Shown here: positions 47,026 to 56,046 of the stretch, piece by piece
Numbering within the stretch: position 1 is the stretch's first letter
Layout: the number at the start of each line of letters is the position of its first letter
Origin: Vulcaniibacterium tengchongense
Lineage (GTDB): Bacteria; Pseudomonadota; Gammaproteobacteria; Xanthomonadales; Xanthomonadaceae
NCBI RefSeq assembly: GCF_003814555.1
Contig: NZ_RKQN01000001.1
Location: forward strand, 908,566-972,565
DNA length: 64,000 bases
Direction of reading: 5' to 3'
The notes under the pieces: model-generated
Database searches by the model: none
What the model was told of the DNA's origin: nothing
What the model saw: the letters and a program-made list of their open reading frames with translations, nothing else
Position numbers and translations under genes: made by a program

Positions 47026-48456
47026 ATGAGCAGCGTATCCATGCCGCGGGACGTCGCGGCCGGCGGAGAGAACACCCGCCTCATCATCCTGATCAGTTGC
47101 GTCGCCACCATCGGCGGCTTCCTGTTCGGGTTCGACAGCGGCGTCATCAACGGCACCGTCGACGGCCTCAAGCAGACGTTCCAGTCCAGCTCCGCCGGCA
47201 CCGGCTTCGAGGTCGCCTCGATGCTGCTGGGCTGCGCGATCGGCGCGTTCTTCGCAGGGCGGTTGGCCGACCTGTGGGGCCGGCGCACGGTGCTGATCGT
47301 CTCGGCGGTGCTGTTCCTGCTCTCGGCGATCGGCGCGGGCATGGCGAACACCTCGCTGCTCTTCATCGTCGCGCGCATGCTCGGCGGCTTCGCGGTGGGC
47401 GCGGCCAGCGTGATGTCGCCTGCCTACATCGCCGAAGTGGCTTCGGCGCGGTACCGCGGCCGGCTGGCGACGGTGCAGCAGATCGCCATCATCAGCGGCC
47501 TGTTCAGTGCCTTCCTCAGCAACTACCTGCTGGCCAAGGCGGCGGGCGCGTCCACCGAATCGCTGTGGCTGGGCCACGCCGCGTGGCGGTGGATGTTCTG
47601 GATGCAGGCGTTCCCGTCCGCGCTGTTCCTGCTGCTGCTGTTGTTCATCCCGGAAAGCCCGCGCTACCTCGTGGTGAAGGGGCGCAAGGACGACGCGCTG
47701 CGCGTGCTCACCCGGCTGTACGGCGCGGCCGAGGCGCGGACCAAGCTGGCCGAGATCGACGCCTCGCTGTCGCGGCACCACCACCGGCCGCGCCTGTCCG
47801 ACCTGATCAACAGGGCCACCGGCAGGCTGCGCCCGATCGTGTGGGTGGGCATCGGACTGGCCACGTTCCAGCAGCTGGTCGGCATCAACGTGGTGTTCTA
47901 CTACGGCGCGGTGCTGTGGCAGGCCGTGGGCTTCTCCGAGAACGACGCGTTGCTGATCAACGTGCTGTCCGGCGGCCTGAGCATCGGCGCCTGCCTGGTC
48001 ACCGTGCTGCTGATCGACCGCGTCGGCCGCAAGCCGCTGCTGTGGATCGGCTCGGCGGGCATGGCGGTGAGCCTGGCCCTGGTGACCTGGGCCTTCGCCA
48101 GCGCCAGCCTCGATGCGACCGGCAAGCTCGCGCTGTCCGACCAGATGGGCGTGCTCGCGCTGGTCGCGGCCAACGTCTACGTGATCTTCTTCAACGCGTC
48201 CTGGGGCCCGGTGATGTGGGTGATGCTGGGCGAGATGTTCCCGAACCAGATCCGCGGCTCGGCGCTGGCGGTGGCCGGTGCGGCGCAGTGGACTTCGAAC
48301 TTCGCCATCACCATGACGTTCCCGATCCTGCTCGCCAGCATCGGCCTGGCCGGCGCCTACGGCTTCTACACCCTGGCCGCGGCGGTGTCGGTGTTCTTCG
48401 TGCTGCGCTACGTGCACGAGACCAAGGGCAAGGAGCTGGAGCAGATGCAGGGCTGA
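47026..48456 (+). CDS. Sugar-porter MFS transporter
   Basis: 476 residues, 12 transmembrane helices. Sugar-porter signatures: GGFLFGFDSGVINGT (about 25-39), RLADLWGRRTVLI (about 80-92), the loop PESPRYLVVKGRKDDALRVL (about 208-227), QQLVGINVVFYYG (about 283-295), DRVGRKPLLWIGS and the end ETKGKELEQMQ. It resembles XylE/GalP/GlcP, H+-coupled importers of glucose-type sugars. Three starts are possible in the open upstream frame; the ATG at 47026 gives the usual short N-terminus. Functional partner: the GH3 enzyme upstream. Confidence 0.95.
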   Translation: MSSVSMPRDVAAGGENTRLIILISCVATIGGFLFGFDSGVINGTVDGLKQTFQSSSAGTGFEVASMLLGCAIGAFFAGRLADLWGRRTVLIVSAVLFLLSAIGAGMANTSLLFIVARMLGGFAVGAASVMSPAYIAEVASARYRGRLATVQQIAIISGLFSAFLSNYLLAKAAGASTESLWLGHAAWRWMFWMQAFPSALFLLLLLFIPESPRYLVVKGRKDDALRVLTRLYGAAEARTKLAEIDASLSRHHHRPRLSDLINRATGRLRPIVWVGIGLATFQQLVGINVVFYYGAVLWQAVGFSENDALLINVLSGGLSIGACLVTVLLIDRVGRKPLLWIGSAGMAVSLALVTWAFASASLDATGKLALSDQMGVLALVAANVYVIFFNASWGPVMWVMLGEMFPNQIRGSALAVAGAAQWTSNFAITMTFPILLASIGLAGAYGFYTLAAAVSVFFVLRYVHETKGKELEQMQG

Positions 48457-49033
48457 GCCGAGGGCTGCGGGACGGGAACGCTCCCGTCCTCGGCCTGCCC
48501 GGCCGCGTGTCCCCGTGGCACGTGGCCGCGGCCGCCCTTGGGGAAGGCCGCGCGCCTTCCTTTTCGCCGTCGCCGCCTGGCATGGACCGATGCCGGCCCC
48601 GGCTGGCGCAGCGATCGCTGGAACCGGCCGCCACGCCCGAGGCCGCCTGTGTTCGTTCCGCGTGCGATGCCGGCATTCGCCAGGCGTGGCGCCATCGTCC
48701 ACGCACATCGCGTCGTGCTCGGCCTCGTTTGGCAGCGGCCGGCCGTAGCGGTCCGCGCGGCCTTGATCGCCATGCCTCGGCCTCGCGCCGTCGCAGTCAG
48801 CATGCTGAATCTGGCGCGCTCGTCGGACGCGGGGCCGAATTTGACTTCATCGTGACGCACTTCGCGTTTTTCTAGGCGCGCCGGTTTTCGGGTGTGAACG
48901 TCCATTGACGGCGGGCGCGACGCGGTCGCGCTTTCCGCCGCAAGGACCTTCTCGCCCACGGTGGCGGGGCGTGGATGCCCGCAGTCGAAGAAGAACAAGA
49001 AGTCAGAAGAATAAGAACACGGAGGCTGTCGGT
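48457..49033 (+). promoter_or_regulatory. Gap between sugar transporter and tyrosinase
   Basis: 577 bp without a credible gene. A hairpin at 48470-48489 (8-bp stem GGACGGGA / TCCCGTCC, ACGC loop) starts 14 bp after the transporter stop and probably terminates it. The last 50 bp before the tyrosinase are purine-rich (AAGAAGAACAAGAAGTCAGAAG), an unstructured leader. I found no clear promoter. Confidence 0.45.
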
Positions 49034-50545
49034 ATGACGTCGTTGTCCCGTCGTCGTTTCCTGCGCGGCGTCGCGGCGATGCCGTTGGCACTGTGGGTGG
49101 CGCGCAACGCGCGCGCCGAGGTGCCGCGGGTGCGCTACGACCTGGCCAGTCCCGCCGGGCAGGCGATGCTCGGGATCTTCGCCGACGCGGTGGGCCGGAT
49201 GCGGTTGCGCGGCGAAGCCGATCCGCTGGGCTGGACCTGGCAGTGGTACACCCATTTCGTCAACGGCGCGACCACCAAGGCCGACGAGATCGCGCGCATC
49301 TTCGGTTCCGCCACGACGCCCCTGGGGGCGCTGGCCAGCGAGACCTGGAACACCTGCCAGTCGCACGCGGGGCAGAACGCGGCGCACTTCCTGCCCTGGC
49401 ACCGGATGTTCGTGTTCTTCTTCGAGCAGATCGTGCGCGAGGTCTCGGGGCGCGCGGACTTCACCCTGCCGTACTGGAACTACACCTCGTACGACCCGGC
49501 GCAGCGCGGCGTCGTGCCGGCGCCGTTCCGCATGTCCGGCGACCCGCTGTTCGGCTCGCTGTACCGCGCCGAGCGCACCAGCCTGGCGAACGCGGGCCAG
49601 CCGATCCACATGAACCAGCCCGGCGACGCGATGGACGTCGCCCCGGCGATGGCCTGCACGAACTACAACACCGTCAACAGCGTGCCGGGCTTCTGCCGTT
49701 CGATCGACTCGGGCATCCACAGCCGCATCCACGTGCTGGTCGGCAACGGCCGCAACATGGGCGCGGTGCCGTACGCCGCCAACGATCCGCTGTTCTGGGT
49801 GCATCACGTCAACATCGACCGGTTGTGGGCGAGCTGGAACCGCAACGGCGGTCCAAACCCGACCACCGGCACCTGGCTGACGCGCGAGTTCGCGTTCGTG
49901 GACGGCAAGGGCCAGCGCGTGACCGGGCGGCTGAAGGACTTCTTCGACATCGACGCGCTCGGCTATACCTACGACAAATGGGTGGCGCCGGACGGCACCG
50001 AAACCGCGCTGCCGCCGGCGCAGGCCCGCGCGCTGCTGGCGCAGCTGGCCGCGCCGGTCGGCGCCGTGGCCGAGGTGATCGCGCGCGCCATCGCTTCGGC
50101 CGAGCTCGGCGCCGCGCCGGTGCGCGTCGCGCTGTCGCCGCTGGCGGCGGTCGCGTCGACGCTGCGTGCGGCGGCCGCGGGCCTGGACCCGACGGGCGCG
50201 CGGCGCAGCTACCTCGTGGTGCGCGGCCTGCATGCGTGGAAGCAGCCGGAGGTGTTGTACCACCTGTATCTGACGCCGGGCCGCAGCGGACAGCTCGGGC
50301 CGAAGACCTACGTCGGCAACATCAATTTCTTCGACGCCGAGTTCCACGACCACGGCGGCGGCGCCTTGGGCGATGCGCTCGGCGAGAACTTCTACAGCTT
50401 CGACGTGACCGCATTGCTGCGCCGGCTGGCGCGCAGCGGCGCGCTCGGCCTCGGCACCCCGCTGGCGGTGACCTTCGTGCCCGGCGGGAAACCGGCGCCC
50501 GGCGCGAAGCCGCTGGTCGGCACGGTCGAACTGGTCTGGCAATAG
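49034..50545 (+). CDS. Tat-exported tyrosinase / polyphenol oxidase
   Basis: 503 residues; GGAGG 8 nt before the ATG. Twin-arginine signal SRRRFLRGVAAMPLALWVA, cut near residue 27. Copper site A: His in CQSHAGQNAAHFLPWHRMF (about 110-122), with three His. Copper site B: HSRIH (about 229-233) and FWVHHVNIDRLW (about 253-264). Such type 3 copper enzymes oxidise phenols to quinones and can make melanin. A C-terminal beta domain (about 395-503, VVRGLHAWKQPEVLYHLYLTPG to VTFVPGG) resembles the polyphenol-oxidase tail. Tat export fits a cofactor loaded before export. Followed 100 bp later by an asparagine-synthetase-like gene. Confidence 0.93.
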   Translation: MTSLSRRRFLRGVAAMPLALWVARNARAEVPRVRYDLASPAGQAMLGIFADAVGRMRLRGEADPLGWTWQWYTHFVNGATTKADEIARIFGSATTPLGALASETWNTCQSHAGQNAAHFLPWHRMFVFFFEQIVREVSGRADFTLPYWNYTSYDPAQRGVVPAPFRMSGDPLFGSLYRAERTSLANAGQPIHMNQPGDAMDVAPAMACTNYNTVNSVPGFCRSIDSGIHSRIHVLVGNGRNMGAVPYAANDPLFWVHHVNIDRLWASWNRNGGPNPTTGTWLTREFAFVDGKGQRVTGRLKDFFDIDALGYTYDKWVAPDGTETALPPAQARALLAQLAAPVGAVAEVIARAIASAELGAAPVRVALSPLAAVASTLRAAAAGLDPTGARRSYLVVRGLHAWKQPEVLYHLYLTPGRSGQLGPKTYVGNINFFDAEFHDHGGGALGDALGENFYSFDVTALLRRLARSGALGLGTPLAVTFVPGGKPAPGAKPLVGTVELVWQ

Positions 50546-50645
50546 AGGGAACGAGAACCGCGTCTTTCTCCGCCCGCATGACGCGAGCGGGCAGGGAAGG
50601 CGGGCCGCACCGCCCCACGCAACGACTGCGAAGACGAGCCGAGAT

Positions 50646-52145
50646 TTGAACCGCATACAACTAGTCGCTTCCCCCTTCTACGGCGAGCCGGACTTCTCGA
50701 GGCTGGCCGACGCCGGCGCATGCGGGCGGCTCGACGCGGTGTCGCTGGCCGATCTGTTGCGCAACGGCTTCGTCTACCCGCCGTTCTCCATCTACGAGAA
50801 CGTTCGCCTGGTCAGCTGCGGCTTCGACCCGGCGCAGGACATGTTCGGCGACCCGGTCTACAGGCCGCTGTTCGCGCAGAGCATGCCGCGTCCGGCACCG
50901 TCCGGCTCCGGGCGGGCACCGCAGGCGCCGGCGCGGGACTGGGCCGGCGAATACCACCGCCTGCTGCGGGATGCCGTGGCCGCGGCCAGCGAGCGCATGG
51001 CCTCGCCTTGGCTGCTGCAGAGCGGCGGCAAGGATTCGACCTCGCTGGCGATCGCGGCCAGCGAAGCGCGCCCGGATACGGTGTGCGTCACCTACCTCGG
51101 CGGGCTGGAGGAGGACGAGGTCGCCTCGGCGAGGCAAGTCGCGCAGGGGCTCGGGCTGCGCCACGAGGCGCTGGTCTGCGACCCGGGCCGCGCCTACGAC
51201 CGCTATCTCGCGCTGCTGCCGCGGATGCCGTTGCTGACGGCGGACTTCGCCTTGCTGTCCTATGCGGACCTCGCCACCGAGATCGTCCGCCAGGGGGGCG
51301 ACGGCGTCCTCGATGGCCTCGGCTCGGACGTGTACCTCGGCGTGCCGCCCACCTGGCACAAGCGCATGCTGCGCCTGCTCGCGCGCGGCGTGCGCCTGCC
51401 GCGCTTCGTCGACGACGCGCCTTGGCTCGGCCGCAGCTTCGAGCTGAGCTATCTGCTCGCGACGCTGCGCATGCACCCGTACGAGCGCGGCTTCCCCGGC
51501 TCGCGCTTCAGCGACACGGAAGTGGACGCGCTGTTCGGCCGCTGCGTGGCGCAGCAGTCGCGGGCGCGACTGGCGCGCTTCGCGCCGGCGATGGCCGCGG
51601 CAGGCGGCCTGACCGAACAACTGTCGATCACGCTCGACATCATGGCCTGCCCGGGCGGCATGGCCAAAGGCCTGTATACCGCCGCGGCGCTGTCGCTGCG
51701 CGTGGCCTATCCCTACTGCGACCCGCGCCTGTGGCACTGGATCACCCGCGAGGTGCCGCCCGAGCAACGCATGGACGCCCGTCGCGGCATCAACAAGGTG
51801 CTGGTGCGCGAGCACATCGCGCGCCGCTTCCCGCGCCTGCCCTACGTGCTGGCGAAGAAGGGCAGCTTCCGCTTCGACCTGCGCGGCCTGGCGCGGCAGC
51901 GCTACGACCAGGTGTACGCCTACGCCGAGCGCGTGCGCGACGTCCTGCCGGGCGCGCCCGCATGGCTGGCGCGGCATCGCAAGCGCCTGGACAACAAGTA
52001 CGACGCCTCGAAGTTCTACCTGCTCGCCGTGACCCTGCCGTGGGTGGACCGGCATGCGCGCGGTTGCCGCATGGTGCCGGAGTCGGCGCGGGAAGCGAAT
52101 CCGCCGCGATTGGCGGAGGAGGGCGCGCAAGGGGTCCCGGCCTGA
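50646..52145 (+). CDS. Asparagine-synthetase-like PP-loop ATPase, second paralog
   Basis: 499 residues from a TTG; no in-frame ATG gives a full N-terminus. It is clearly related over the whole length to the gene at 28237: both share the N-terminal PFYGEPDFSRL-like block, LLQSGGKDS (here about 121-129), VCDPGRAYDRYLA, MPLLTADFALLSY and the end RRLDNKYxASKFYLLA. The same changes from AsnB are present (SGGKDS loop, GLGSDVYLG, no Cys-2 glutaminase domain). An extra Pro-rich insert lies at about 80-98. It lies outside the polysaccharide operon, 100 bp after the tyrosinase gene. Function unknown; an ATP-dependent amide or ester ligase is the safest statement. Confidence 0.78.
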   Translation: MNRIQLVASPFYGEPDFSRLADAGACGRLDAVSLADLLRNGFVYPPFSIYENVRLVSCGFDPAQDMFGDPVYRPLFAQSMPRPAPSGSGRAPQAPARDWAGEYHRLLRDAVAAASERMASPWLLQSGGKDSTSLAIAASEARPDTVCVTYLGGLEEDEVASARQVAQGLGLRHEALVCDPGRAYDRYLALLPRMPLLTADFALLSYADLATEIVRQGGDGVLDGLGSDVYLGVPPTWHKRMLRLLARGVRLPRFVDDAPWLGRSFELSYLLATLRMHPYERGFPGSRFSDTEVDALFGRCVAQQSRARLARFAPAMAAAGGLTEQLSITLDIMACPGGMAKGLYTAAALSLRVAYPYCDPRLWHWITREVPPEQRMDARRGINKVLVREHIARRFPRLPYVLAKKGSFRFDLRGLARQRYDQVYAYAERVRDVLPGAPAWLARHRKRLDNKYDASKFYLLAVTLPWVDRHARGCRMVPESAREANPPRLAEEGAQGVPA

Positions 52146-52370
52146 GCCGCCGGACGGGGAATCGCGGCCTAGGACGCCAGGCACCGGCGAGGAGCGGGGT
52201 CGCGTGAGAACGGCCGAGTCATGGCCAAGCCCGGCGGCGCGCGATGACGCCGAGGGGCGCGCATGCGAGAGCGGGCGTCCAGGATCCTGACAAACCGGCG
52301 AGGCAACATCCGATCGCCCATGCCGCGCCGCGCCGCTAGGCTGCCCCCGGACACGGACCTGGAGGGCCGG

Positions 52371-52784
52371 ATGAAGCAGGGAATCGCCTGGCTTGCGATG
52401 TTCGCGTGCGGTCTCGCCTCGGCGCAGCAGGTGCACAAGTGCGTCGGCCGCGACGGCGTGGCGAGCTACCAGAACAGCCCGTGCGCGGCGTCGCAACGGC
52501 ACGTCAAGTCCTGGGATGTGCCCGCGGAACCGCAGCCGACGCTGGCGGCCGCGGGCGAAACCCATCGGCCCCGGGTGGCGGACCCGCGGCCGCGATCGCA
52601 CCAGCCTCGCACGAAGCGCGCGAGAGGCGGTGCCCAGGCCCACCTGATCGCCATCGATGGCGGCGGCGTCCGCTGCGATGCCGCCAAGCGCCAGCGCGAA
52701 CGCGCGATCGCCCGCGCCGGCCTGCGCCGCGACTTCGACCTGCTCAGCCGCCTCGACGAGCGAGTACGGGAGGCGTGTCGCTAG
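52371..52784 (+). CDS. DUF4124-domain exported protein
   Basis: 137 residues; GGAGGG lies 4-5 nt before the ATG. Signal peptide MKQGIAWLAMFACGLASA (about 18 residues). The next block VHKCVGRDGVASYQNSPC is the DUF4124 signature, with two Cys that probably pair in the periplasm. A Pro/Arg-rich linker and a helical tail (about 95-137) with two further Cys follow. Small exported DUF4124 proteins are common in xanthomonads and their function is unknown. Confidence 0.75.
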   Translation: MKQGIAWLAMFACGLASAQQVHKCVGRDGVASYQNSPCAASQRHVKSWDVPAEPQPTLAAAGETHRPRVADPRPRSHQPRTKRARGGAQAHLIAIDGGGVRCDAAKRQRERAIARAGLRRDFDLLSRLDERVREACR

Positions 52785-52990
52785 CGCGGGCAGCTGTCGC
52801 CTGATGCCGGGTTACCGCCGCGATTGATCCAGCCTCGGGGGAACTGCAGCATCATTCCAGAGACCCGGGGTAGGCGATAGGCGGCCCAGCCCACGGTGGG
52901 TGGTCCGGGTCCCGGCTTCGGCGCTGGGTGTCGCGTATCCCAGGTCTGTACGAGTGGGGAGCGGTGCTTCAGAACGTCCGAAACGGATCT

Positions 52991-53475
52991 TCACGCCACC
53001 GCCGGCACCCCGTTGACCACGCCGATCTCATCGGGCCAAACGGGTACACCGCGGACCACGAATGGCGGAAGCCGAACGGCCACGCCGGTTGCGCCACCCG
53101 CTGCCAAGTCGCCGCATTGTCGTCGCTGAGGGCGACCTCGTTCAGGCATGAAGTGACGAACACGGTGCCGCGCGCGGTCGTCGCGAGGTGCGGGCCGCAG
53201 CGTTGTTCCGCGAGCGGCGTGCCGAGGCCTTCGGGCCACGTGATGCCATCGTCCGAGCTTCATCGAGACGGGGCATTGCGGATCGTCGCCGTAGATTTCG
53301 AACACGAGCAGGTAGCGGCCGTCGCGCATGCGCGACATCACCGGCATGCCGGGGCGCAACTTGCCGCCGCCGGGCTCCTTGATCAGGATGGACTTCGCGC
53401 TCCAGGTCGCGCCGCCGTCGCGCGAAAGCCGCTGCGACACGACCTGGTCGTGGATCGCTAGCGCTCGACATCCGT
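52991..53475 (-). pseudogene. Frameshifted Asp-box (sialidase/BNR-type) protein fragment
   Basis: Three Asp boxes of the SxDxGxTW type are readable on the minus strand: SRDGGATW near 53415, SDDGITW near 53240 and SDDNAATW near 53100. They lie in different frames. SRDGGATW runs on as LRPGMPVMSRMRDGRYLLVFEIYG up to MKL at about 53245; reading then continues in another frame (EGLGTPLAEQRCGPHLATT, VFVTSCLNEVAL); a second shift near 53035 returns to PDEIGVVNGVPAVA and the stop at 52991. So there are at least two frameshifts and the 5' end is missing. The parent family is BNR/sialidase-like hydrolases. Confidence 0.75.
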
Positions 53476-53678
53476 GCATGCCGCCAGAGCCATCGGTCCA
53501 GCAGGTACGGCGCGATCCAATCGCCGTGCGGCGAGATGAGCCGAGCACCGGCCATGCGCCAGCCGCTCCACGGTCCGTGGAGCGGCGTGTGGTTGTACAC
53601 GGTGCGCTGGTAGTGTTGTCGGGCGCAGGCGTTGGGACAGGGCTTGCCTTCAGGCCAGCACGGCGGGCGGGGCGTCAC
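53460..53678 (-). pseudogene. DUF3653 (phage-type) protein fragment fused to the Asp-box remnant
   Basis: A GTG at 53678 has CAGGAGG 5 nt upstream. The first 70 or so codons read PPCWPEGKPCPNACA, then LHGPWSGWRMAGARLISPHG and LLDRWLWRHA. From memory this is the DUF3653 pattern (GPWxGWRxxGxxLxSPxG...), found in xanthomonad phage-derived and filamentous-phage genes. After about 53460 the DNA in another frame becomes the Asp-box gene, so the original C-terminus is lost and the frame (open to 53142) reads nonsense. It begins 70 bp from the dif-like site, the place where filamentous phages of xanthomonads integrate. Confidence 0.6.
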
Positions 53679-53747
53679 GGTGACCTCCTGTCGAACGGGA
53701 CAGGGCATGTTGCAACGCCCATGCCGCGACCGCCGCGCCGATTGCCC

Positions 53748-53775
53748 ATTTCGCATAATACATATTATGTAAATA
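53748..53775. other. dif-like XerC/XerD recombination site
   Basis: A 28-bp AT-rich sequence in surrounding GC-rich DNA with dif architecture. The XerC arm is ATTTCGCATAA (53748-53758), the 6-bp centre TACATA (53759-53764) and the XerD arm TTATGTAAATA (53765-53775). The E. coli arms are GGTGCGCATAA and TTATGTTAAAT, so the inner CGCATAA and TTATGT are identical and each arm matches 8 of 11. KOPS-like octamers (GGGNAGGG) found by hand point to it. On the left, plus strand: 6685, 33482, 43416, 46756, 50589; one is opposed at 8032. On the right, minus strand: 56531, 56579, 60820, 61291, none opposed. I saw no second copy in the window. Confidence 0.8.
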
Positions 53776-54078
53776 CGATAATGGAGTCGCTATGCCGGCA
53801 CGCTGCCGCTACACCAACGCGTGTCCCCAGCATGTGCTGCCGTCAAAAGCCAGGCTTCGCCGGGTTCTTTTGCGCTGATTACATTGACGGCTCAGAACGC
53901 TTCGGGCGTGATCTTCGCTGGCCGCCGAATCACGAGGTGTAATCCACCGCGGCGGCTTCGCAAGGCATCCAGATCGAACCAGGGGTATGACAGTCGCGAG
54001 TGGGCTTGCCCCGCCTCGCGCCGGCGGGTCGCGGCTATCCGGCGACGGCGCGCCCCGGACGAGCGCGCCTTGGGCCCG
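53776..54078. other. Gene-free scar right of the dif-like site
   Basis: About 300 bp with lower G+C than its surroundings and no intact gene. A 53-codon frame (53781-53942, ending YIDGSERFGRDLRWPPNHEV) looks protein-like but has no ribosome binding site; a 28-codon frame at 53791 has GGAG 6 nt upstream. Both may be remnants of an integrated element. Confidence 0.4.
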
Positions 54079-55941
54079 TCAGTGCCGCGCTTCCAGGGTG
54101 ACGCGTTCGAACCGGGTCGCGCCGACCAGCTTGATGTAATACGTGCCGGCGCGCGGTGCGGCGATGCGGACGGTCTCGTTGTTGCCGGGGCGTGCCGAGC
54201 GGTAGTCGGCGACGGCGGACGTGGGTTCGGCGGCGTGGCTGACCAGCAGCGTGACGTCGCCTGAACCGCCGTAGGTCAGGATCGTCAGGCTGCCTACGCC
54301 GGCGGGTACGTCCAGCGAGAACAGCTGTTCGCTGCCGGCGGCGCCGGCCAGGGCGGTCACCGGCGAACGGTTGGCGATCGGCGTCGCTTCGATCGGCGGT
54401 TCGCAGCCCTCGCCTTCGCACGGCGGCGCCACCGCGGCCAGTGCGGCGTAGGCGTCGAGGATGCCGGTGCCGAGCGGCGTCGACGACGGGATCGACGCGG
54501 GGAACGGCCGCGCCGTGTCCTTCAGCAGCGCTTCCATCTGCGCCGGCGTCAGCGGCGTTTCCGCGATGCTCTGCACCAGCGCCGCGACGCCGGCGACGTG
54601 CGGCGCGGCCATCGAAGTCCCGGACATGCCGCCGTAGGTCTGCTCGCCGAGTTCGGGCGCGGTCTGGCTGTCGTTGATCGCCTGCCAGACGTAGCCGTTC
54701 GGCGCGCCGTCCATCGCGCCGCCGCCGCCCGGCGCGGACAGGTCGACCACGCGGCCGTAGCTCGAATAGCCGGCCTTGCCGCCGTTGTAGCGGGTGGCGC
54801 CGACCGCGACCACGTGGGCGCAGCCGGCCGGGCTGAACTGCGAGGCGTCGGCGTTGTCGTTGCCGGCGGCGACCACCACGGTGGCGCCGTTGGCCACGGC
54901 CTGGTCGATCGCGCGCTGGAACTCCGAGTCGGCCGTGCACACGCCGGCGCCGCCGAGGCTCAGGTTGATCACTTCGGCCGGATCCGGGTTGGCCGGCACG
55001 CCTTCGACCGTGCCGCCCGAAGCCCAGACGATCGCGTCGGCGATGTCGGACTCGTAGCCGCCGCAGCGGCCGAGCACGCGCACCGGCAGCACCTTGGCGC
55101 CGTGCGCGACGCCGGCCATGCCCAGGCCGTTGCCGGTCAGCTCGGCGACGGTGCCGGCGACGTGGGTGCCGTGGAAGCTGCTGGGGCGCACGCCGCATTG
55201 CGCCGGATCGTCGTTCCAGTCGCCGTAATCGTGGGCGCCGGGCACGCGCTCGGCGGTATCGCGGCGCGATACGAACGGGTCGGTGATGAAGTCGTAGCCT
55301 TCGAGGACGTTGGCGTTCAGATCGTCGTGCTCGACGATGCCGGTGTCGAGCACCGCCACCACCACGCCCTCGCCCGTCGCCGCGTTCCAGGCCGAGGGCG
55401 CGCCGATGCCGCCGGTGGGATGGTGCAGATGCCACTGGTAGTTCGCGTAGTACGGGTCGTCCGGCGCCAGCCTCGGCGCGGCGGCCCCGGCCCCGCGCGG
55501 CGCCGGCAGGCCGGTGTGCTGCATGCGCCGGTCCGGGGCGACGTACGCGATCGCCGGATCGCTCTTCAACGCGCGGACCAGCGCCGCGGTTTCGGCGCGG
55601 TCGAGCCGGCGCGGCAGGCGGACCACCTCGCCGCCGCTGGCGGTGCGGCGCAGGTGGCGCACGCCGGCCGAATGCGGCGTGGCGATGCCGATGCGGCCCA
55701 GCGCGGCCTGCACCGCGCCCTGCGCGGCGCTCGCCGCGGCGCGGCGGTCGGCGCGCAGCGTGGCGGCGCGGTAGCGGACGATCAGCCGATCGGCGCCGCC
55801 GTCCTGCGCGGCCTTGGCCGGCGCGCCCATCATCGGGCGCGGCGCGGGTTGTACGGCGAACGCGGCCGGCGCCGCCAGGGCCAGGAACAGGGCGCCGCAC
55901 AGCAGGCGTCGGCGCGGAGCGGAAAAAGCGGACTTGCGCAT
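54079..55941 (-). CDS. Secreted S8 (subtilisin-type) serine protease
   Basis: 620 residues: signal peptide (about 1-29), I9-like propeptide (about 50-140), catalytic domain (about 165-480) and a C-terminal PPC-type beta domain (about 510-615, RSPVTALAGAAGSEQLFSLD to AGTYYIKLVG). The triad is D199 (VAVLDTGI), H257 (SSFHGTHVAGT) and S443 (GGMSGTSMAAPHVAG), with the oxyanion N near 361 (AAGNDN). The PPC domain is usually removed during maturation. It lies 105 bp after the adhesin gene on the same strand, so co-expression is likely and it may trim the adhesin, as NalP does in Neisseria (analogy only). Confidence 0.95.
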   Translation of the reverse strand: MRKSAFSAPRRRLLCGALFLALAAPAAFAVQPAPRPMMGAPAKAAQDGGADRLIVRYRAATLRADRRAAASAAQGAVQAALGRIGIATPHSAGVRHLRRTASGGEVVRLPRRLDRAETAALVRALKSDPAIAYVAPDRRMQHTGLPAPRGAGAAAPRLAPDDPYYANYQWHLHHPTGGIGAPSAWNAATGEGVVVAVLDTGIVEHDDLNANVLEGYDFITDPFVSRRDTAERVPGAHDYGDWNDDPAQCGVRPSSFHGTHVAGTVAELTGNGLGMAGVAHGAKVLPVRVLGRCGGYESDIADAIVWASGGTVEGVPANPDPAEVINLSLGGAGVCTADSEFQRAIDQAVANGATVVVAAGNDNADASQFSPAGCAHVVAVGATRYNGGKAGYSSYGRVVDLSAPGGGGAMDGAPNGYVWQAINDSQTAPELGEQTYGGMSGTSMAAPHVAGVAALVQSIAETPLTPAQMEALLKDTARPFPASIPSSTPLGTGILDAYAALAAVAPPCEGEGCEPPIEATPIANRSPVTALAGAAGSEQLFSLDVPAGVGSLTILTYGGSGDVTLLVSHAAEPTSAVADYRSARPGNNETVRIAAPRAGTYYIKLVGATRFERVTLEARH

Positions 55942-56046
55942 GGGACTCTCCGGAAGCGGCCGCGTTGCGCCGGAAGCGATGCGGCTCGAGGGGTGGCGAA
56001 AAGGGAAAGCGGGAAAAAGAAGGCCGTCCCTGGCCGGAGCGGCGGA

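Noticed and set aside
48515-48855. Small ORFs between the sugar transporter and tyrosinase
   Set aside because: Overlapping frames with Arg/Pro/Ala-rich noise and no start signal.
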